Source of the DNA: an uncultured Dorea sp.
Lineage (GTDB): Bacteria > Bacillota_A > Clostridia > Lachnospirales > Lachnospiraceae
NCBI GenBank assembly: GCA_910578865.1
Contig: CAJTRM010000004.1
Coordinates: 62,001-126,000 of the forward strand
Length of the DNA: 64,000 bases
Reading direction: 5' to 3'
Both the position numbers and the translations under genes were made by a program. Positions 59,824 to 64,000 of this stretch are shown piece by piece; position 1 is the first letter of the stretch, and each line of letters begins with the position of its first letter. The notes beneath the pieces are model-generated. The model had not been told where the DNA came from. It saw only the letters and a program-made list of their open reading frames with translations, and did not search any database.

Positions 59824-60631
59824 AGTTGGCTCCTTTCTCCAGTTCTGCCGGGGTCAGGCGGTACATGGCATCGATCATATAATTCCGGTACGAGGAATTG
59901 CCGTCCAGATCAGTCATGCGTCTGTGAGCGATTTCCCCGCACAGTCCCACGGCGCACACAGCGGCGGCAGCGGCTTCCAGAGGCTGCTCCGGATTGGCGG
60001 TGACGAAAGCCGCCGTCAGGGCGGAGAGCTGACAGCCGGTACCGGTGATGGCAGACATTTCCGGCAGGCCGTTGCGGATGCAGAATACTTGTTCCCCATC
60101 TGTCACGATGTCGATAGCCCCGGTGATGACGATGACCGCCCCGGTGCGCCGGGCAAAATCTTTGGCAAAGGATGCTGTTCCATCCAGATTTTCCTCTGTC
60201 ACCTGATCAGCTGCATCGGCGTCTACTCCCCTGGGGGTGCCACTGCCCAGAGCCAGAGTTTTTATCTCTGAGATATTGCCGCGGATAACCGTGAACTTTA
60301 TTTCTTTCATCAGTCTCAGGGCAGTGCCTGTGCGTAATGTGGATGCTCCCGCCCCCACAGGGTCCAGTACCACGGGATGTCCCAATTCATTGGCCCGCTT
60401 TCCGGCAGCGGACATGGCGGCAATGGTGCGATGGTTCAGTGTCCCGATGTTGATGTTCAACCCTCCGCAGATGGCGGTGATCTCCACGGCATCCTCGGGC
60501 TCATCTGCCATGATGGGCGATCCGCCGCAGGCCAGAAGCATATTGGCACAGTCATTGACAGTGACATAGTTGGTAATATTGTGTACCAGGGGAGCCCTTT
60601 GCCGGACATTTTCAAATAGTTGTTTAAACAT
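59810..60631 (-). CDS. thiM: Hydroxyethylthiazole kinase
   Basis: ThiM phosphorylates thiazole alcohol (THZ) for thiamine salvage. The 273-residue product shows PLVHNITNYVTVNDCANMLLACG near residue 14, DPVGAGAS, RGNISEIKTLA and the catalytic GTGCQLSALTAAF. It is the first gene downstream of the TPP riboswitch. With thiE and thiD the operon can rebuild thiamine from salvaged halves; de novo genes thiC, thiG and thiH are not in the window. Confidence 0.97.
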   Translation of the reverse strand: MFKQLFENVRQRAPLVHNITNYVTVNDCANMLLACGGSPIMADEPEDAVEITAICGGLNINIGTLNHRTIAAMSAAGKRANELGHPVVLDPVGAGASTLRTGTALRLMKEIKFTVIRGNISEIKTLALGSGTPRGVDADAADQVTEENLDGTASFAKDFARRTGAVIVITGAIDIVTDGEQVFCIRNGLPEMSAITGTGCQLSALTAAFVTANPEQPLEAAAAAVCAVGLCGEIAHRRMTDLDGNSSYRNYMIDAMYRLTPAELEKGANYEMR

Positions 60632-60742
60632 AGCATTTCACTCCTTTACAGTGGGAGAAAACAGCCCCTTTATGGCGGCGTTTTCTCTGATGACAGCAGG
60701 CAAAGTCTGCCGTTTAATTATTCCTTCTTGTAAACAAACAGT

Positions 60743-60779
60743 AAAAAAACAGGGAACACCCGAATTGGGATGCTCCCTG
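60743..60779 (-). terminator. Expression-platform terminator of the TPP riboswitch
   Basis: On the minus strand CAGGGA and TCCCTG pair with inner TCCC/CGGG pairing, followed by T7. It sits between the aptamer and thiM, so TPP binding should cause premature termination. Confidence 0.85.
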
Positions 60780-60794
60780 AAAAAGTATATGTTC

Positions 60795-60886
60795 CTCTGC
60801 AACTTCCTCCGGCGGCATTATCCGCATCAGGTTTAAGGGTCGAAGGTCTACCTTCCTCTCAGCCTGTCACACAAGCTCCCCTGTTC
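60795..60886 (-). ncRNA. TPP riboswitch (thi box)
   Basis: On the minus strand the sequence carries the canonical thi-box landmarks: GGGGAGC, GGCTGAGAGG, GACCCTT, ACCTGATGCGGATAATG and GCCGGAGGAA. It precedes thiM by about 165 nt and is followed by a terminator, so control is by transcription attenuation in response to thiamine pyrophosphate. Confidence 0.97.
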
Positions 60887-60899
60887 ATTTGTTGAAAGA

Positions 60900-60928
60900 A
60901 TTATAGCATTTGGTTTTCCGTTTTGCAA
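60900..60928 (-). promoter_or_regulatory. Promoter of the thiMED operon
   Basis: On the minus strand TTGCAA (60928-60923), a 17-bp spacer and TATAAT (60905-60900) lie just upstream of the TPP riboswitch. Confidence 0.85.
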
Positions 60929-60986
60929 GTGACTTCCATGAAAAATAAGAGTCAGATGAGTGGCAGCCGATTTTCCATGAATACAG

Positions 60987-61016
60987 TTGACAGACCAGAG
61001 TACTAATTCATATAAT
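60987..61016 (+). promoter_or_regulatory. Promoter of the chemoreceptor gene
   Basis: TTGACA (60987-60992), 18-bp spacer and TATAAT (61011-61016), about 60 bp upstream of the gene. A sigma-A rather than sigma-D pattern. Confidence 0.75.
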
Positions 61017-61075
61017 AATATACAGTGATATTATATGTAGTTCACATAGGAAGAATTAGTAGGAGGTAAAGAAAC

Positions 61076-63049
61076 ATGAAAAGCATTCGGACAAAAATCA
61101 CCCTGTGTCTTATGGTGACAGTCCTGGCTACACAGCTTGTGGTGGGAGCGTCAAGCATTACACTCAACTACAAAAGCACCGTCTCAACTGTGGATCAAAT
61201 GATGAGTGAGACTGCAGTACTTGCGGCAGAACGTATTGAGCAGGAACTGACCGCCTATAAGAATGTCGCTATGGACACCGGCTGCATTCCGCAGCTTCTT
61301 GATGAAACCGTTTCGTTGGAGGAAAAACGCTCGCTTATCGATGAGCGTGCCAGCATGCATGATTTTCAGCGAGGGAATATTGTCGGAGCGGATGGTATCA
61401 GTATTTTTGACGGAAATGATTATTCTGACCGTGAGTATGTCAAACAGGCAATGCAAGGAAATGTCTATGTATCAGAGCCGTTGATCAGCAAGGTGACAGG
61501 AGAGCTTTCTATTATGGTAGCGGCGCCTATTTATAAAGAAGGAATGAAAGGTTCCGATATTGAAGGAGTAGTTTATTTTGTTCCTCACGAGACATTCCTG
61601 AATGACATTGTCTCGTCGATCAGTGTCAGTGAAAATAGCCGCGCATACATGATCAACCGTTCCGGCGACACGATTGCGGATACTACATTGGAGACGGTTA
61701 CTGTTCAGAATATTGAAAGCGAAGCAAAAAGTGACGCATCCCTGGAAGAACTGGCGTCAATCCACGCTGCCATGCGTGAGGGAAAGAACGGGTTCGGGAA
61801 CTACAAGAACGGCAAGAAAAGTATGTTTGCGGCTTATGCGCCGGTAAATGGTACAGATGGATGGAGTGTGGCGGTTGTTGCCCCACAGTCGGATTATCTT
61901 TCCGGTACATACTTTGATATTGCCATAAATCTGGTGATGATGGCACTTGCTATCCTGCTTTCCATCATAGTCGCCCTTAAGCTGGCCAACAACATCGGGC
62001 GGCCCATGAAAGCCTGTGCAGAGCGTATGAGGCTGTTAGTGGAAGGCGACCTGGAATCTCCGGTTCCGGAGGTAGTGAGCAAGGATGAGACCGGAATGCT
62101 GACGCAATCTACAGCCGAGTTGGTGGAGGGCCTGTCTACCATTATCCATGATATCGGTTATCTTCTGGGCGAGATGGCGAATCAGAATCTGGATATCCAG
62201 TCCAGTCATCGTGACGCCTATGTGGGAGATTTCCAGAGCATCCTGCATTCGATGCGTAACCTGAAAGTCGAATTGAGCGAGATCCTTCGGCAGATCAATA
62301 CTTCTGCAGATCAAGTTTCAAATGCCAGCGACCAGGTATCTTCGAGTTCTCAGAATCTGAGCCAGGGCGCTGTGGAGCAGGCGAGCTCCGTAGAAGAACT
62401 GGCTGCCCGGATCAGCGAGATTTCCAGTCAGATCAAGGATACTGCGGACAGTGCCCAGCAGGTACGTGAGCAGACCCATCATGCGGGAGAAGGCGTTTCT
62501 GTCTGCAATCAGCAGATGCAGGAACTGATGGGAGCTATGGAGAAGATACATTCAAGCTCAGAAGAGATCGGAAAGATTATCAAAACGATAGAAGATATTG
62601 CATTCCAGACCAATATCCTGGCACTGAATGCAGCTGTAGAGGCTGCGAGGGCAGGTACCGCAGGTAAAGGATTTGCTGTTGTGGCAGATGAAGTACGTAA
62701 TCTTGCCAGCAAGTCCGCGGAAGCTTCTAAGAATACGTCCCTGCTTATTACACATTCTACAGAGGCAGTGCAGACGGGCACGAAAATAGCAAGGAATACG
62801 GCAGATGCATTGTCGGATGTTGTGGAGAATATACAATCTATGGTTGGTTCGATTGATCAGATTTCTGTTGTGTCCAATGAACAGTCCGAAGCTGTACTTC
62901 AGGTCAACGAAGGAATCACACAGATTTCCTCGGTTGTGCAGAGCAACAGTGCTACGGCTGAAGAGAGCGCGGCGGCCAGTCAGGAGCTTTCCGCGGAGGC
63001 AGCTAATCTGAAACAGCTGGTAGACCGGTTTACACTTGCCAGAAATTAA
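61076..63049 (+). CDS. Methyl-accepting chemotaxis protein
   Basis: The 657-residue chemoreceptor has a first membrane helix near residues 8-28, a large outer sensor domain of dCache type (about 30-278, with DGNDYSDREYVKQAMQGN and SVAVVAPQSDYL), a second helix at about 280-303, a HAMP linker and a cytoplasmic signalling domain. The hairpin tip EDIAFQTNILALNAAVEAAR near residue 505 binds CheA/CheW. The outer domain probably binds a small molecule such as an amino acid or carboxylate. The ATG follows AGGAGG. No flagellar or che genes are in view; the downstream CheY-like gene may be linked. Confidence 0.93.
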   Translation: MKSIRTKITLCLMVTVLATQLVVGASSITLNYKSTVSTVDQMMSETAVLAAERIEQELTAYKNVAMDTGCIPQLLDETVSLEEKRSLIDERASMHDFQRGNIVGADGISIFDGNDYSDREYVKQAMQGNVYVSEPLISKVTGELSIMVAAPIYKEGMKGSDIEGVVYFVPHETFLNDIVSSISVSENSRAYMINRSGDTIADTTLETVTVQNIESEAKSDASLEELASIHAAMREGKNGFGNYKNGKKSMFAAYAPVNGTDGWSVAVVAPQSDYLSGTYFDIAINLVMMALAILLSIIVALKLANNIGRPMKACAERMRLLVEGDLESPVPEVVSKDETGMLTQSTAELVEGLSTIIHDIGYLLGEMANQNLDIQSSHRDAYVGDFQSILHSMRNLKVELSEILRQINTSADQVSNASDQVSSSSQNLSQGAVEQASSVEELAARISEISSQIKDTADSAQQVREQTHHAGEGVSVCNQQMQELMGAMEKIHSSSEEIGKIIKTIEDIAFQTNILALNAAVEAARAGTAGKGFAVVADEVRNLASKSAEASKNTSLLITHSTEAVQTGTKIARNTADALSDVVENIQSMVGSIDQISVVSNEQSEAVLQVNEGITQISSVVQSNSATAEESAAASQELSAEAANLKQLVDRFTLARN

Positions 63050-63094
63050 ACCAACGAGTGTTTTTGCTGTAAAATGCTTTGAGGTAAAATATGC

Positions 63095-63155
63095 ATCCAG
63101 GGTCCTCACAGGCGCAATCAATCATGTATTGTGCCTGTGAGGACCCTGGATTTTT
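63095..63155 (+). terminator. Long-stem terminator after the chemoreceptor gene (palindrome D)
   Basis: A 24-bp arm (63095-63118) pairs with 63128-63151 with one wobble around a 9-nt loop, followed by T5. It is unrelated in sequence to palindromes A-C, apart from its great length. Confidence 0.9.
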
Positions 63156-63272
63156 CACGGGCGCAGAAATTTGTTAATCATGTTATTTGACTTGATTTTA
63201 TCAATGTCATGCTTTAAAATAAAATTCATGGGGATTTTGGAAATCTCTTAAGAGTGGATAGGAGGCAGCCGT

Positions 63273-63635
63273 ATGCAGAAACGTATTTTAGTAGTGGACG
63301 ACGATGAAGTGAATTTAATGAGGACAAAGCGGATCCTGGAGAAGAATTATGACGTGATTCTCGTGGAATCAGGGGCAGAAGCACTCAATACGATCAAATC
63401 CGAAAAGATTGATCTGATTCTCCTTGATATCGCAATGCCGAAAATGAATGGGATTGAAACATTTAAGCACATAAAGGATTACCCTGTTGAGATTCCAGTG
63501 ATTTTTCTAACGGCATCAGGGTTTGAGGATGATGTAGTAAGCGCGATCAATATGGGGGCTGTCAATTATCTGAAAAAACCGTTTTACCCGCAGGAATTGA
63601 TGAAACGGGTTGTAAAGGAGCTTGAAAAGAAATGA
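63273..63635 (+). CDS. CheY-like response regulator, stand-alone receiver
   Basis: The 120-residue product is a single receiver domain. The acidic pair is VVDDDE at residues 7-12, the phospho-acceptor Asp lies in LILLDIAMPKMNG near residue 52, the switch Thr in FLTASG and the conserved Lys in YLKKPFYP. There is no output domain, so it acts by protein contact. The ATG follows GGAGGCAG. The next gene overlaps it by 4 bp (ATGA), suggesting a kinase or signalling partner downstream. Confidence 0.92.
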   Translation: MQKRILVVDDDEVNLMRTKRILEKNYDVILVESGAEALNTIKSEKIDLILLDIAMPKMNGIETFKHIKDYPVEIPVIFLTASGFEDDVVSAINMGAVNYLKKPFYPQELMKRVVKELEKK

Positions 63636-64000
63636 GAGAAGAGGGGCAGACAAGTAGACATCTGCTTTTGGCCAGCATTGTAAGTACAGTAAGTATAATG
63701 CTGGTCATTATTACGATAGTTATGAAGTGGGAGATATGGATGGTTCCACTGATTGTATTCGGCGGCTTCAGTGTGTGGTGCCTTCATATCGGTAAAGTGG
63801 GCTCGGAAATGGTTTATGAAAATCTCTGTGCCGGCCTGATGATGGTGGAGTTTTTCTTCTTTGGTGTACATAAAGACAGTCTGTTTGATATATCAGCTGT
63901 AGCCTGTATGCTGGTGATCATTTTTTCTCTGTTTGACAGGCATCTGCTTCTGTACATATTGGAAGGACTCTATCTAATGGAACTTTTGTATCATTTGTTG
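63632..64000 (+). CDS. Multi-pass membrane protein, N-terminal part (possible sensor kinase)
   Basis: The frame starts at ATG 63632, overlapping the receiver gene stop by 4 bp, and remains open for 123 codons to the window edge. Ribosome site AAAGGAG lies at 63614-63620. Residues 13-33, 37-53, 66-84, 90-105 and 108-123 are hydrophobic, giving about five membrane segments. A membrane domain directly behind a stand-alone receiver suits a hybrid sensor histidine kinase, but no kinase motif is in view, so this is a guess from context. Confidence 0.7.
   Translation, partial: MREEGQTSRHLLLASIVSTVSIMLVIITIVMKWEIWMVPLIVFGGFSVWCLHIGKVGSEMVYENLCAGLMMVEFFFFGVHKDSLFDISAVACMLVIIFSLFDRHLLLYILEGLYLMELLYHLL

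Noticed and set aside
63095..63155. Membership of palindrome D in the AAATGG family
   Set aside because: Its stem and loop sequences do not share the core of A-C, and its T-run makes it an ordinary, if very long, terminator.

Overview
The window is a low-to-mid GC, densely coding Firmicutes chromosome segment. Gene content points to an endospore-forming clostridium of the Lachnospiraceae: a dcw cell-division cluster running directly into spoIIGA-sigE-sigG, SpoVT, a SCIFF (six-cysteines-in-forty-five) peptide with its radical SAM maturase, a fused SecDF and HemZ. No rRNA operon, CRISPR array, intact transposon or prophage was seen; the genus cannot be fixed from the sequence alone. Both ends are cut: the 3' part of a RodA/FtsW-family gene lies at the left edge and the 5' part of a membrane protein gene at the right edge.

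Layout. 1-1.8 kb: RodA/FtsW fragment, DegV, a small membrane protein. 1.8-13.3 kb: dcw cluster (mraZ, rsmH, ftsL-like, two class B PBPs, mraY, murD, ftsW, ftsQ, ftsZ), headed by a promoter that overlaps seven MraZ-type boxes in 10-bp phase. 13.4-17.7 kb: spoIIGA-sigE, a beta-CASP nuclease and sigG. 17.8-26.1 kb: housekeeping genes (HAD phosphatase, pth, mfd, parvulin lipoprotein, YqeY) and spoVT. 26.2-28 kb: the SCIFF locus. 28-40.4 kb: secDF, recJ-like, apt, rel, MBL hydrolase, hemZ, hisS, aspS. 40.5-46.8 kb: tRNA-Gly, MATE pump, a THF riboswitch with a folT-like ECF transporter, MarR, DUF3793, thyA, dihydrofolate reductase and a glycosyltransferase. 46.8-50.7 kb: a T-box leader with ilvB-ilvN, then a branched-chain aminotransferase. 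50.7-54.6 kb: a GntR/ABC exporter operon, then rpsB-tsf with a structured leader.

54.6-58.2 kb is the accessory patch. It holds a structured non-coding stretch, an orphan VbhA-like antitoxin, a chimeric remnant joining a Fic toxin start to a Vsr-type nuclease tail, and a tight cassette of zinc-ribbon protein, flavodoxin, peptide deformylase and a macrodomain-methyltransferase fusion, followed by a DUF6440 remnant. 58.3-60.9 kb is a minus-strand thiMED operon under a terminator-type TPP riboswitch, GC-richer by eye than its surroundings. 61-64 kb is a chemoreceptor, a CheY-like regulator and the start of a membrane protein.

The most interesting points are the MraZ box array, the Fic/Vsr chimera with its orphan antitoxin, the macrodomain-methyltransferase fusion that preserves an internal ribosome-binding site and start codon, a dispersed family of long palindromes sharing an AAATGG core, and structured RNA candidates at ftsZ, rpsB, tsf and upstream of SCIFF. 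None amounts to a demonstrated new system; the cassette at 55.5-58.1 kb is the best candidate for one.
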